Shown: one piece after another, positions 54,743 to 62,964 of the stretch | Layout of the letters: the number at the start of each line of letters is the position of its first letter | Numbering within the stretch: position 1 is the first letter of the stretch | DNA from: DASPKT01 sp035626475 | Lineage (GTDB): Bacteria; Pseudomonadota; Alphaproteobacteria; Azospirillales; Azospirillaceae | Direction: 5' to 3' | NCBI GenBank assembly: GCA_035626475.1 | Contig: DASPNP010000053.1 | Location: 1 to 64,000, forward strand | DNA length: 64,000 bases | Made by a program: the position numbers and the translations under genes | The notes under the pieces: model-generated | Seen by the model: only the letters and a program-made list of their open reading frames with translations | Told to the model about the DNA's origin: nothing | Database searches by the model: none

Positions 54743-57135
54743 GCGTGGCGATCGCCCTCGATGCGGAGGTCGGCCCCGCCACCTGCCGCCATTGCGCCCA
54801 GCCCGTCGGCGCCGGAGCCGGGGAATTCTGCTGCGCCGGCTGCGAGGGCGCCTTCGCCCTGATCCATGAACTCGGCCTGGACGGCTATTACTCCAGGCGC
54901 GACGCGGCCCCTGTCGCCGCCGGTGACGGGGACGCGCCGGTGGCCAACCTGGCCGGGCAGGTGGAGATTTCGCCTGGGGGCGCCTGCACCCTGCGGCTGC
55001 GCGTGGACGGGCTGACCTGCGGCGCCTGCGTCTGGCTGATCGAGAGCGCGCTCGGCCGCGAGGCGGGCGTCGACTCCGCGCGCGTCAACCTGACCAGCCG
55101 CCGCCTGACCCTGCGCTGGGCCGGCGCGGCCGGTGAGGCCGACCGGTTGGCCGGCATCGTCAGGCAGCTCGGCTACCGCGTCGCCCCCTTCGGCGCGACG
55201 GAGACGGACGATCCCACCGCCTCGGCGGAGAAGGAATTGCTGCGCTGCATGGCGGTCGCGGGCTTCGCCGCCGCCAACATCATGTTGCTGTCGGTCTCCG
55301 TCTGGTCCGGCCACGCCACCGGCATGGGCGAGGCAACGCGCACGCTGATGCATTGGCTGTCGGCCCTGATCGCGCTGCCGGCCGTGGCCTATGCCGCGCG
55401 GCCCTTCTTCCGCTCCGCCGCCGCCGCGCTGCGGGCGGGGCGCACCAACATGGACGTGCCGATCTCGGTCGGTGTCACGCTGGCCAGCGCCATGAGCCTG
55501 GCCGTCACGATCCAGCATGGCGAGCACGCCTATTTCGACGGCGCGGTCATGCTGCTGTTCTTCCTGCTGATCGGCCGCTACCTGGACAGCCGTGCAAGGG
55601 GCCGGGCCCGATCGGCGGCCGAGCATCTGCTGGCGCTGAACCGGGCGCCGGTGACGGTGCTGGCGGCCGACGGGTCGGTGAGCGTCGCGCTGCCCTCGAC
55701 CGTTCCCGTGGGCGCCATGGTCCTGGTCGCGGCCGGCGAGCGCGTCGGCGTCGACGGCACGGTGGCGCTGGGCGCCTCCGAGATCGATGCCAGCCTGGTG
55801 ACCGGCGAGACCGCGCCGCAGGCGGTGGCGCCCGGTTCGCCCGTCTTCGCCGGCATGGTGAACCTGGCCGCGCCGCTGCGCCTGACCGTGACGGCGTCGG
55901 GCGAGGGCACGCTGCTGGCCGAGATTATCAGGCTGATGGAGGATGCCGAGCAGGGCCGGGCCCGCTATGTGGCGCTGGCCGACCGGATCGCCCGCGCCTA
56001 TACGCCCGTCGTCCACGTCCTGGCCTTCGCCACCTTCCTGGCCTGGGTCCTGGGGGCGGGGCTCGCCTGGCAGCCGGCGCTGCTGATCGCCATCGCCGTG
56101 CTGATCATCACCTGCCCCTGCGCCCTGGCATTGGCGGTGCCCACAGTCCAGGTGGCGGCGAGCGCCCGGCTGATGGGCCGGGGCGTGCTGCTGAAATCGC
56201 CGACCGCGCTGGAGCGGCTGGCGGAGGTCGACACGGTCGTGTTCGACAAGACCGGTACGCTGACGCTCGGCCGCCCGGACCTGCTGTCCGACGCGGGCCG
56301 CAGCGCCGCCGACCTGGAGGAGGCCGCACGGCTGGCGCGGGCGAGCCGGCATCCGCTGTCCAAGGCCCTGGCCCGCGCCGCCGGTCCCGGCTATGTCGCC
56401 GAGGGGGTTCGCGAGGTGCCGGGCTGCGGGCTGGAGCTGGACACGCCGGAGGGCCCCGTCCGGCTGGGCAGCCGCCCCTTCTGCGGCGTGCGGGCCGGCC
56501 ATTCGCCGGAGGTCGGGCCCGAGATCTGGTTCGCGCGGCCGGGCCGCGAAATCCTGCGCTTCGCCTTCGCCGATATCCCCCGGCCAGACGCAGGAGCTAC
56601 GGTGGCGGCGCTGAAGGCGAGCGGCCTGCGGGTCGAGCTGCTGTCGGGCGACCGGGCCGCCACCGTGGCGGCGCTGGCGCGCGAACTCGGCATCAATGAC
56701 TGGAGCGCCGGCGTCGATCCGCAGGGCAAGTGCGCCCGGCTGGCGGAGCTGCGCGCGGCAGGGGCCAAGGTGCTGATGGTCGGCGACGGGCTGAACGACG
56801 CCGCCGCGCTGTCGGCCGCCGACGTCTCGGTCTCGCCCTCCACCGCCGTCGACGTGGCCCAGACCGCCGCCGATGCGGTTTTCCAGGGCGACGGGCTCGC
56901 CCCCGTGGCCGAACTGCTGTTCGTCGCGCGGCGGGCCCGGACGCTGGTGCGCCAGAACCTGCTCTTCACGCTGGCCTACAATCTCTGCGCCGTGCCGATC
57001 GCCATGCTGGGCCACGCGACGCCGCTGGTGGCGGCGGTCGCCATGTCCTCCTCGTCGCTGGTGGTCATGGCCAACGCCATGCGCCTGTCGCGCCCCGGCG
57101 CCAAACGCCGCCGTCTTTCGGGAGACATCCCATGA
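54739..57135 (+). CDS. ccoI: Copper-translocating P-type ATPase CcoI
   Basis: CcoI exports copper to the periplasm for the oxidase active site. The 798-residue protein has an N-terminal Cys-rich region (CRHCAQPVGAGAGEFCCAGC), a heavy-metal-associated domain with GLTCGACVWLIE (Cys94 and Cys97), eight membrane segments with the CPC motif at residues 459-461 (ITCPCALALAVP), the phosphorylation site DKTGTLT with Asp503, and GDGLNDAAAL. The start overlaps ccoH and the end overlaps ccoS, each by four bases. The FixI-type N-terminus separates it from housekeeping CopA. Confidence 0.97.
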   Translation: MSVAIALDAEVGPATCRHCAQPVGAGAGEFCCAGCEGAFALIHELGLDGYYSRRDAAPVAAGDGDAPVANLAGQVEISPGGACTLRLRVDGLTCGACVWLIESALGREAGVDSARVNLTSRRLTLRWAGAAGEADRLAGIVRQLGYRVAPFGATETDDPTASAEKELLRCMAVAGFAAANIMLLSVSVWSGHATGMGEATRTLMHWLSALIALPAVAYAARPFFRSAAAALRAGRTNMDVPISVGVTLASAMSLAVTIQHGEHAYFDGAVMLLFFLLIGRYLDSRARGRARSAAEHLLALNRAPVTVLAADGSVSVALPSTVPVGAMVLVAAGERVGVDGTVALGASEIDASLVTGETAPQAVAPGSPVFAGMVNLAAPLRLTVTASGEGTLLAEIIRLMEDAEQGRARYVALADRIARAYTPVVHVLAFATFLAWVLGAGLAWQPALLIAIAVLIITCPCALALAVPTVQVAASARLMGRGVLLKSPTALERLAEVDTVVFDKTGTLTLGRPDLLSDAGRSAADLEEAARLARASRHPLSKALARAAGPGYVAEGVREVPGCGLELDTPEGPVRLGSRPFCGVRAGHSPEVGPEIWFARPGREILRFAFADIPRPDAGATVAALKASGLRVELLSGDRAATVAALARELGINDWSAGVDPQGKCARLAELRAAGAKVLMVGDGLNDAAALSAADVSVSPSTAVDVAQTAADAVFQGDGLAPVAELLFVARRARTLVRQNLLFTLAYNLCAVPIAMLGHATPLVAAVAMSSSSLVVMANAMRLSRPGAKRRRLSGDIP

Positions 57136-57302
57136 ACGTCCTCCTCGTCCTCATTCCCGCAGCCCTGTTCCTGGGGCTGATGGGCCTCCTCGCCTTCCTC
57201 TGGTCGGTCCGCTCCGGCCAGATGGAGGATCTGGACGGTGCCGGCACCCGCATCCTCTTCGACGAGGACCGGCCGCTGCCGGCCCGCCGCACAGGCGCCT
57301 GA
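57132..57302 (+). CDS. ccoS: cbb3 oxidase assembly protein CcoS
   Basis: The 56-residue protein has one membrane segment (VLLVLIPAALFLGLMGLLAF) followed by LWSVRSGQMEDLDGAGTRIL and FDEDRP, which are diagnostic of CcoS. CcoS is needed to load heme and copper into CcoN. The start ATG overlaps the ccoI stop by four bases. It completes the ccoGHIS set in the usual order. Confidence 0.97.
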   Translation: MNVLLVLIPAALFLGLMGLLAFLWSVRSGQMEDLDGAGTRILFDEDRPLPARRTGA

Positions 57303-57332
57303 CCAACCGCCAACCAAGAAAGGACCCGACCC

Positions 57333-57527
57333 ATGCTCGGCAAAGCCACCGTCTCGATCATCTCCATCCTGGTGGCCCTGACCGGCCTGTTCCTCGCCGC
57401 CGGCACCCGCGACGCGGGCATGGCGCTGGACGGCTTCCTGTTCTTCGCCTTCGGCGTGGCCGTGAACTTCTGGCTGATCGCCCGCATCGACTTCAGCCCC
57501 AAGGCTCCGGTGCAGGCGGCGGAGTGA
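57333..57527 (+). CDS. Small membrane protein at the end of the cco assembly operon
   Basis: The 64-residue protein consists of two membrane segments (VSIISILVALTGLFLAAG and FLFFAFGVAVNFWLIARI) joined by a short loop and followed by a polar tail. AGAAAGGA lies upstream of the ATG, 30 bp after ccoS, so it is likely part of the same transcript. I do not know a named family, but similar small proteins are found at the end of cbb3 assembly operons. A family A repeat comes after it. Confidence 0.7.
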   Translation: MLGKATVSIISILVALTGLFLAAGTRDAGMALDGFLFFAFGVAVNFWLIARIDFSPKAPVQAAE

Positions 57528-57547
57528 GGGTGTAGGTAGGCTCCCGC

Positions 57548-57659
57548 GTGGTGCGTGCTTCGACAAGCTCAGCATGAGGGGGGAAGATGCCAGGCACTCC
57601 TGTTCCCGCAGGGAGCAGCTCTTCTTCCTCACCCTGAGCCTGTCGAAGGGCGCACCACG
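57548..57659. repeat. Dispersed inverted repeat, family A, copy 4
   Basis: CGTGGTGCGTGCTTCGACAA on the left and TGTCGAAGGGCGCACCACG on the right pair over about 19 positions with mismatches; the interior is about 70 bp. Confidence 0.85.
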
Positions 57660-57721
57660 CGAACGCTGCCGAGTACCGCTCCGGTCCTGAAACGACCGGA
57701 GCGGCGCACCATATACCGGGC

Positions 57722-58219
57722 ATGATCCTGCCCGACGTCCTGGCGCCCGGGCTGCACCTCGTGCTGTGCGGCACCGCGCCCTCCCGCGCCTCGAAGGAGG
57801 CGCAGGCCTACTACGCCAAGCCCGGCAACGCCTTCTGGCCCACGCTGCACGCGGTGGGGCTGACGCCCGAGCGCATCCGGCCTGCGGACTACCGGCGCGT
57901 GCTGGAGTTCGGGATCGGGCTGACCGACCTCAACAAGACAGAGTTCGGCGTGGACAGCGAGCTTTCCCGCTCGGCCTACGATGTGGAGGGCTTCAAGGCG
58001 AAGATGCGCGCCTTCCGCCCGGCCGCCATCGCGCTCGACAGCAAGAACGCCGGCAGCAGCTTCCATGGCGGTGCGCCGGTCGCCTATGGCCGCCAGCCGG
58101 ACTTCGAGGGCATTGCGGTGTTCGTCGTGCCGTCCCCCTCCGGTCTGGCGCGGCGCTTCTTCCAGCTGGAGCCCTGGGCCGAGGTCGGCGCCTACGTGCG
58201 CGAACGCCGCGGCTGGTAA
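57722..58219 (+). CDS. mug: Mismatch-specific uracil/thymine-DNA glycosylase, Mug family
   Basis: The enzyme removes uracil or other bases from mismatches with guanine. The 165-residue protein is of the normal Mug length, with the active-site region VLCGTAPSRASKEAQAYYAK, GNAFWPTLHAVGLTP, IGLTDLNKTEFGVDSE and the end-loop VVPSPSGLARRFF. The catalytic Asn-containing motif GINPG of E. coli Mug reads CGTAPS here, so it belongs to a side branch of the family. It has no close neighbours on the same strand before the SOS module. A role in base-excision repair is inferred. Confidence 0.88.
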   Translation: MILPDVLAPGLHLVLCGTAPSRASKEAQAYYAKPGNAFWPTLHAVGLTPERIRPADYRRVLEFGIGLTDLNKTEFGVDSELSRSAYDVEGFKAKMRAFRPAAIALDSKNAGSSFHGGAPVAYGRQPDFEGIAVFVVPSPSGLARRFFQLEPWAEVGAYVRERRGW

Positions 58220-58271
58220 GGCGCGACTCGGAATCCGGCAACCGCCGCAAAGAGGGGGTAGAACGCACGAT

Positions 58272-58286
58272 GTTCCCGTTCTGTTC
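58272..58286. promoter_or_regulatory. LexA box upstream of the annealing-protein gene
   Basis: GTTC-CCGTTCT-GTTC is a perfect alphaproteobacterial LexA direct repeat. It lies directly next to the proposed -35 element at 58288. Confidence 0.85.
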
Positions 58287-58287
58287 T

Positions 58288-58315
58288 TTGCGAACTGCGA
58301 AATCGCAGTTATATT
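58288..58315 (+). promoter_or_regulatory. Promoter with a palindrome between -35 and -10
   Basis: TTGCGA (58288-58293) and TATATT (58310-58315) are separated by 16 bp. The spacer is filled by the inverted repeat AACTGCG-AAAT-CGCAGTT (58293-58310), whose core TGCGA-N2-TCGCA recurs at 59191. The LexA box abuts the -35. This promoter could be blocked by LexA and by a second repressor. Confidence 0.6.
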
Positions 58316-58375
58316 AAGCCTCCGTGGGGTGGATCAGGTCCGGAGTGCGTCCGGCCCCGGTCCGAGGAGGATTGA

Positions 58376-59188
58376 ATGGTCACGAAGACGAAAGCCGCGG
58401 CCGCCGAGGCCGTCCGCAACGGCGAGCTCCCCGAGGGCGTCGCCAAGGGTGCAGCGCCCTGCGAGCCCAAGAACCTGCCCATGCATAACGGCCAGCCGAT
58501 CGGCGCGGGCAACCTCGACGTCTGGAACCGGCTGAAGCGCACGGACCCGAAGGCGACCAAGCCGTTCCAGCGCTCCGGCGGCTTCCGCGGCACCCAGATC
58601 GACCCGACCTGGCGCCTGCAGATGATGACCGAGACCTTCGGCCCGGTGGGCCGGGGCTGGGGCTACGAGCAGCTGGAATGGACCGTCGTCGAGCGCATGG
58701 TCTTCATCTGCGTCCGCGTCTGGTACCTCGACCCGGTGACGGGCGAGCGCGCCTGGACCGGCCCGCAATGGGGCGGCACCGAGATCGCCCGGCGCCGGCG
58801 CGACGGCTCGGAGGAGCCGAACGACGAGGCGTTCAAGATGTCCATCACCGACGCCGTCGGTAAGTGCCTGGTGCAGCTGGGCCTCGCCGCCGACGTCCAT
58901 ATGGGCCAGTTCGACGACAGCAAGTACCGCGAGGAGTCGGAAGTCTACTTCGCCGCCAAGGCCAATCCCGACACCCAGCCGGCCGCCGTCGAGGCGTTCG
59001 AGCGGGAGACGAAGGACAAGCTGGCGAAGGTGGCCGACCTCGACGCGCTGGACCTGCTGTGGCGCGGCGGCGTCAGCACCCGGGTGCGGGAGATCGGCAT
59101 CGTCGACCGCGCCGCCCAGAACCGCATCACCAGCTACTTCAGCCAGCGCAAGGCCGAGCTCATCGCCGCCGAGAAGAACGCGGCCTGA
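58376..59188 (+). CDS. Putative phage-type single-strand annealing protein (Rad52/ERF-like)
   Basis: The 270-residue protein resembles annealing proteins of phages. Segments that suggest this are FRGTQIDPTWRLQMMTETFG, VGRGWGYEQLEWTVVE, a beta-hairpin ERMVFICVRVWYLDP, and especially the helix EAFKMSITDAVGKCLVQLGL followed by ADVHMGQFDDSKY, which recurs in such proteins. They load on single-stranded DNA and pair complementary strands. A strong promoter with LexA box and internal palindrome precedes the gene, so it is most likely induced by DNA damage. It has no integrase or structural phage genes around it. The family name is by pattern, and the assignment is not certain. Confidence 0.65.
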   Translation: MVTKTKAAAAEAVRNGELPEGVAKGAAPCEPKNLPMHNGQPIGAGNLDVWNRLKRTDPKATKPFQRSGGFRGTQIDPTWRLQMMTETFGPVGRGWGYEQLEWTVVERMVFICVRVWYLDPVTGERAWTGPQWGGTEIARRRRDGSEEPNDEAFKMSITDAVGKCLVQLGLAADVHMGQFDDSKYREESEVYFAAKANPDTQPAAVEAFERETKDKLAKVADLDALDLLWRGGVSTRVREIGIVDRAAQNRITSYFSQRKAELIAAEKNAA

Positions 59189-59190
59189 GC

Positions 59191-59202
59191 TGCGACTTCG
59201 CA
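59191..59202. promoter_or_regulatory. Second TGCGA-N2-TCGCA palindrome
   Basis: TGCGACTTCGCA lies in the 31-bp gap between the annealing-protein gene and the next gene. It shares its core exactly with the palindrome in the promoter at 58296-58307, so the same regulator may bind both. Confidence 0.55.
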
Positions 59203-59219
59203 TTTCGAGGAGTGATCCC

Positions 59220-59537
59220 ATGGACGACCCGACGTTGGAAGGACCGCCCAGCGGCCTGCTGACCCGGTCGGCCTGGGAGCGCGAGCTGGAGGCGGGCGGG
59301 CGGCTGCCGGCCTGGTACTGGCGGGTAGAGGAGCGCGAGCGCCGCTTCGCCGACTGGGTGGAGGCGGCGGCACTCGGCATGGCGGCTCAGCTCGGCCGGC
59401 TGAACGGGCCGAACGCCCGCGGCGACCTGCTGGGCCACGCCGCCGTGCTGTCGGCGGCGCTGCTGGAGGACGCGGCCTGGGCCCGCGACATGCGCAACGG
59501 AAAGACGACCGCCGGCGCCAAACGCGCGGCGGCTTGA
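59220..59537 (+). CDS. Hypothetical protein of the SOS module
   Basis: The 105-residue product lies 31 bp after the annealing-protein gene, with CGAGGAG seven bases before the ATG. It is helical and Ala/Arg-rich, containing SAWERELEAGGRLPAWYWRV, EERERRFADWVEAAALGMAA and LLGHAAVLSAALLEDAAWAR. The abundance of aromatic residues in a short segment and its Arg content suggest a DNA- or protein-binding helical bundle, but I do not recognise a family. It is likely co-transcribed with the annealing protein. It overlaps nothing and is followed by another small gene. Confidence 0.65.
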   Translation: MDDPTLEGPPSGLLTRSAWERELEAGGRLPAWYWRVEERERRFADWVEAAALGMAAQLGRLNGPNARGDLLGHAAVLSAALLEDAAWARDMRNGKTTAGAKRAAA

Positions 59538-59554
59538 GGGACAGGAGAGGGGCG

Positions 59555-59896
59555 ATGAAGGCGATCACGGACGAGATGACGATCGGGCAGCTGCGCTCCC
59601 GCCTGCGCCGGGCCCATGACCGCATGGGCGGGGAGGGCCGCGTCGCCCTGACCCTGAACCAGGAGGAGGGTGGCCCGGGTGGCGATGCCTACGTCACCCA
59701 CTGGACCAAGCCCGACGGCTCGGCTTTCGAGGATTGCCGCGCGGTCGGTGCCGGCACGGTGGCGGAGTGCCTGGCGGCTCTGGACCGCTATGCCGGGACC
59801 TATGTGCGCAAGCCGACGGTGGCGGAGGTCGGCCGGACCCTGGGCGTCAAGCGCCCGGCCGAGGCCGACGGGGCTTACCCGATGGCGGCGGAGTGA
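59555..59896 (+). CDS. Hypothetical protein of the SOS module
   Basis: The 113-residue product starts at an ATG with AGGAGAGGGG upstream. It reads MKAITDEMTIGQLRSRLRRA at the start, then RVALTLNQEEGG and YVTHWTKPDGSAFEDCRAVG, GAGTVAECLAALDRYAGTYV and ends VGRTLGVKRPAEADG. The mixed alpha/beta pattern with short loops resembles small phage proteins of unknown function. It sits 17 bp after its neighbour and is probably the last gene of the three-gene operon. A hairpin follows at 59914. Confidence 0.65.
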   Translation: MKAITDEMTIGQLRSRLRRAHDRMGGEGRVALTLNQEEGGPGGDAYVTHWTKPDGSAFEDCRAVGAGTVAECLAALDRYAGTYVRKPTVAEVGRTLGVKRPAEADGAYPMAAE

Positions 59897-59913
59897 GAAG
59901 GGAAAAGGGTGAC

Positions 59914-59934
59914 GGCGTGAGGGTCCCTCACGCC
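59914..59934. terminator. Hairpin between converging genes
   Basis: GGCGTGAGG and CCTCACGCC form a nine base-pair stem with a three-base loop. It covers the stop codon of the minus-strand gene, and on that strand CCTTTTCCC follows. Confidence 0.5.
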
Positions 59935-60230
59935 GCCATCCAGTCGGTCCGGTACGCGTCGCGCTCGGTGCGCATCCGGTCGTAGGCCGCGCGGTACTTG
60001 CCGACATAGGCGTTGCGGCAGGCGCGGTGGAAGCGCTGGGACTGCTCTTCCCAGCTGTCGCCGGGGCGGACCCAGGAGACGTAGGTGACCCCGGTGCGGG
60101 GGTCGGTTCGAAGGTAGCGGCCGGTGCCGCGCTCGCCCCGGACCCACTGGCCCGGATGGAGCTTCAGGGCACCCCGCGCCAGCATCAGGCGCACCTGCTC
60201 GGTGAGCTCGACGGAGGGGAGGAAGTGCAT
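59928..60230 (-). CDS. Hypothetical protein with a LexA box at its start
   Basis: The 100-residue product begins MHFLPSVELTEQVRLMLARG and continues GQWVRGERGTGRYLRTDPRT, GVTYVSWVRPGDSWEEQSQR, FHRACRNAYVGKYRAAYDRM and RTERDAYRTDW. The first half reads as a short beta-sheet with WVRGERGTGRYL and the second as a basic helix. I do not recognise it. A LexA box ends eight bases before the ATG and overlaps the ribosome site, so the gene appears to be under direct SOS control. It is convergent to the annealing-protein operon and divergent from the recD2 operon. A start further upstream is possible but unlikely. Confidence 0.62.
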   Translation of the reverse strand: MHFLPSVELTEQVRLMLARGALKLHPGQWVRGERGTGRYLRTDPRTGVTYVSWVRPGDSWEEQSQRFHRACRNAYVGKYRAAYDRMRTERDAYRTDWMAA

Positions 60231-60237
60231 GTGGCGT

Positions 60238-60252
60238 GTTCCCGTTTCGTTC
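60238..60252. promoter_or_regulatory. LexA box between the minus-strand gene and the recD2 operon
   Basis: GTTC-CCGTTTC-GTTC is again a perfect direct repeat. It is eight bases from one start codon and 137 bp before the recD2-operon gene at 60389, so it could serve either or both. Confidence 0.82.
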
Positions 60253-60388
60253 GTTGCCAAGGCCGATGAGAAGCCCGGGCAGGGTGCCCTGGGCGGCCGG
60301 TCCACGGCGATTTCCGGATGAATCAGATATGGGGTCCCTGACCCTCTAATTCAAGCCTAAGTCCTTTTAGGATCAGAGAAAAACCACT

Positions 60389-60691
60389 ATGGCGAAGCCC
60401 CGTTCCACCCCTCCCGTGAGCGTCTCACAGCGCGTCGAGGCGGCCCTGTCGATGGGCGGTCTCCGGCAGTGGCTGCTGCTGGAGGATGCCGCCCAGATCG
60501 CCGAGGCGAAGCTGCTGCTGAAGGCCGCCAAGGCCAAGCATGTCGAGCCGGTCACCCTGGCCGAAATGGAACGGCTGCAGGAGACCGCGCGGGCCGGCAT
60601 CGCCGCGCGCGCCTTTTCCCGCCCGGCTCTGACGGTCGTGGAGACCCCCGCGGCCGAAGAGCCCGCCCGCAAGCGCCGCAAGGCGGCCTGA
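60389..60691 (+). CDS. Hypothetical protein upstream of recD2
   Basis: The 100-residue protein is highly helical and basic: SVSQRVEAALSMGGLRQWLL, LEDAAQIAEAKLLLKAAKAK and VTLAEMERLQETARAGIAAR, with a tail ending PARKRRKAA. It could bind DNA by charge, but no domain is recognised. It starts eight bp upstream of recD2 in gene-end terms and so is probably co-expressed with the helicase. No ribosome site stands out. Confidence 0.6.
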   Translation: MAKPRSTPPVSVSQRVEAALSMGGLRQWLLLEDAAQIAEAKLLLKAAKAKHVEPVTLAEMERLQETARAGIAARAFSRPALTVVETPAAEEPARKRRKAA

Positions 60692-60699
60692 GGTATCCG

Positions 60700-62964
60700 A
60701 TGGCCGCGCCCGCACAGGCACAGCTGGATCTGGGATCGCTGGGGCCGCCGCTGCCGCCGACGGACGAGCGCTACGCGCTGTCCGGAACGGTGGAGCGCGT
60801 CACCTACCGCAATCCCGAGACCGGCTTCGCCGTGCTGAAGGTAAAGGCCAAGGGCCATCCGAAGCCCATTGCCGTGGTCGGCCGCACCGGCTGCATCGAG
60901 CCCGGCGAGCGGCTGGAGGCGGAGGGCTGGTGGGTCAACGACCCGAAGTACGGGCTGCAGTTCCAGGCCGACAAGGTCGCCACGGCGCTGCCCGCCACCT
61001 GCGAGGGGATGGAGCGGTATCTCGGCTCCGGCATGGTGGACGGCATCGGCCCGATCCACGCCTCGCGCCTGGTGAAGGCTTTCGGCGAGGATACGTTCCG
61101 CATCATCGAGGCGGAGCCCTGGCGGCTGCGCGGCGTGCCCGGCATCGGCCCGGTGCGCGCGGCCAGCCTGCTCAACGCCTGGTCCGACCAGCGGGCGATG
61201 CGCGAGCTGGCGCTGTTCCTGCACGAGCACGGCCTGCCGCCGGAGCGCGCCGAGAAGGTGCACCGCCAGTTCGGCGCCGGTGCGCTCGCCATGGTGAAGT
61301 CCGACCCCTACCGCCTGACCCGCGAGATGCGCGGCTTCGGCTTCAATGGCGCTGACAAGCTGGCGCACGCGCTGGGCGTCCCGTCCGACGACCCGGCCCG
61401 GCTGCGCGCCGGCGTGCTGCATGTGCTGGAGCGCGCGGCGGAGGAGGGCTGCTGCGGCCTGCCGCTGGCCGAGGCGCGCGCGCTCGCCTGCTCGGTCCTG
61501 GATCTGCCGCCCGAGCGCATCGAGAAGGCGATCGACGCGGAGGTCGCGGCCGGCAATCTGGTGATCGAGGATGTGGGCGACACGCTCTGCCTCTTCGCCG
61601 GATGGTCCTGGCGGGGTGAGGCGCTGCTGGCAAGGCGCCTGCGCGAGATCGCCTCGGCGCCGCTGCCCTGGCGCCCCCTGCAGGCGGAGGAGGCGGCCGA
61701 GTCCTACCGGCAGCGCACCGGCCGCGCGCTGGAAGCGTCCCAGGTGGCGGCGCTGGGCCGGCTGCTGGCGTCCAAGGCCGCCGTTCTGACCGGCGGGCCC
61801 GGCGTCGGCAAGACCACGCTGATGGACGCGCTGGTGCGCGGGTTGGCCCGGAACGGCGTGAAGGTGGCGCTGGCGGCGCCCACCGGACGCGCGGCGCGGC
61901 GCCTGTCGGAGGTCACGGGCATCCAGGCCGTCACCATCCACCGGCTGCTGGAGATCGATGTGGCGGCGGGGCGCTTCCGGCGCGGGCCGGACCGGCCGCT
62001 GGACTGCGACCTGCTGGTGGTGGACGAGGCCTCGATGCTCGACCTGCGGCTGGCGCAGGCGCTGCTGGTGGCGCTGCCCCGGCGCGCGGCGCTGCTGCTG
62101 GTGGGCGACGTGGACCAGCTGCCGGCCATCGGCCCGGGCGACGTGCTGCGCGACGTGATCGCGTCCGGCGTGGTGCCGGTGGTGCGGCTGACGGAGGTGT
62201 TCCGCCAGGCGGCCGGCAGCCGCATCGTCGCCTCGGCCCACCGCATCAACCGGGGGCAGGCGCCGGAACCGCCGCCCGCCGGATCGGAGACGGATTTCTA
62301 CCTGGTGGAGGCGCGCGACGCCGCCACCTGCCGTGACCGGGTGCTGCAGCTGGTGGCCGAGCGCATCCCCTTGAGGTTCGGGCTGGACGCGCGGCGCGAC
62401 GTGCAGGTGCTCTGCCCCATGCACAAGGGGCGGCTGGGGGCGCAGGCGCTGTCGCTCGACCTGCAGCAGGCGCTGAACCCGCCGACCGGCCTGCGGCTTC
62501 ACCGGGGCCCGCTGACCTTCGGCGTCGGCGACCGGGTCATGCAGGTCGAGAACGACCATGAGCGCGACGTCTACAATGGCGAGATCGGCTTCGTCACGGT
62601 GGTGGACGTGGAGGCCAATGGCATCGCCGTGGAGTTCGACGGCCGCACGCTGACCTACCAGGGCATGGAGATGGACCGGCTGACGCTCGCCTACGCCATC
62701 ACCGTGCACAAGGCGCAGGGGTCGGAGTTCCCCGCCGTCGTCATCCCGCTGTCGGCCGAGCACGGGCCGATGCTCCGCCGCAACCTGCTCTACACGGCGG
62801 TGACGCGCGGGCGGAAGCTGGTGGTGCTGGTCGGCGACCGGGCGGCGCTGGCCCGGGCCGTGGCGGAGCCGGGGCTGCGGCCGCGCTGGTCGACCCTGGC
62901 CCAGCGGCTGCGCGAGGCGGCGGACGAGTTGGCCGGCCGCGTCTCCCGCCAGGCGGCCGAATAG
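60700..62964 (+). CDS. recD2: RecD2-like ATP-dependent DNA helicase
   Basis: RecD2 is a 5'-3' helicase of superfamily 1 acting without RecBC. The 754-residue protein has an N-terminal OB-fold-like domain (about 25-90), helix-hairpin-helix units (MVDGIGPIHASRLVKAFG and LRGVPGIGPVRAASLLNAW), Walker A LTGGPGVGKTTLM (365-372), Walker B LLVVDEASMLDL with Asp442, motif III VGDVDQLPAIGPGD, and the C-terminal UvrD-like AITVHKAQGSEF. The ATG at 60700 follows the stop of the small gene by eight bp. It lies in the region with LexA boxes and beside an annealing protein, so it may help process DNA ends after damage. Length and motifs are complete. Confidence 0.95.
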   Translation: MAAPAQAQLDLGSLGPPLPPTDERYALSGTVERVTYRNPETGFAVLKVKAKGHPKPIAVVGRTGCIEPGERLEAEGWWVNDPKYGLQFQADKVATALPATCEGMERYLGSGMVDGIGPIHASRLVKAFGEDTFRIIEAEPWRLRGVPGIGPVRAASLLNAWSDQRAMRELALFLHEHGLPPERAEKVHRQFGAGALAMVKSDPYRLTREMRGFGFNGADKLAHALGVPSDDPARLRAGVLHVLERAAEEGCCGLPLAEARALACSVLDLPPERIEKAIDAEVAAGNLVIEDVGDTLCLFAGWSWRGEALLARRLREIASAPLPWRPLQAEEAAESYRQRTGRALEASQVAALGRLLASKAAVLTGGPGVGKTTLMDALVRGLARNGVKVALAAPTGRAARRLSEVTGIQAVTIHRLLEIDVAAGRFRRGPDRPLDCDLLVVDEASMLDLRLAQALLVALPRRAALLLVGDVDQLPAIGPGDVLRDVIASGVVPVVRLTEVFRQAAGSRIVASAHRINRGQAPEPPPAGSETDFYLVEARDAATCRDRVLQLVAERIPLRFGLDARRDVQVLCPMHKGRLGAQALSLDLQQALNPPTGLRLHRGPLTFGVGDRVMQVENDHERDVYNGEIGFVTVVDVEANGIAVEFDGRTLTYQGMEMDRLTLAYAITVHKAQGSEFPAVVIPLSAEHGPMLRRNLLYTAVTRGRKLVVLVGDRAALARAVAEPGLRPRWSTLAQRLREAADELAGRVSRQAAE

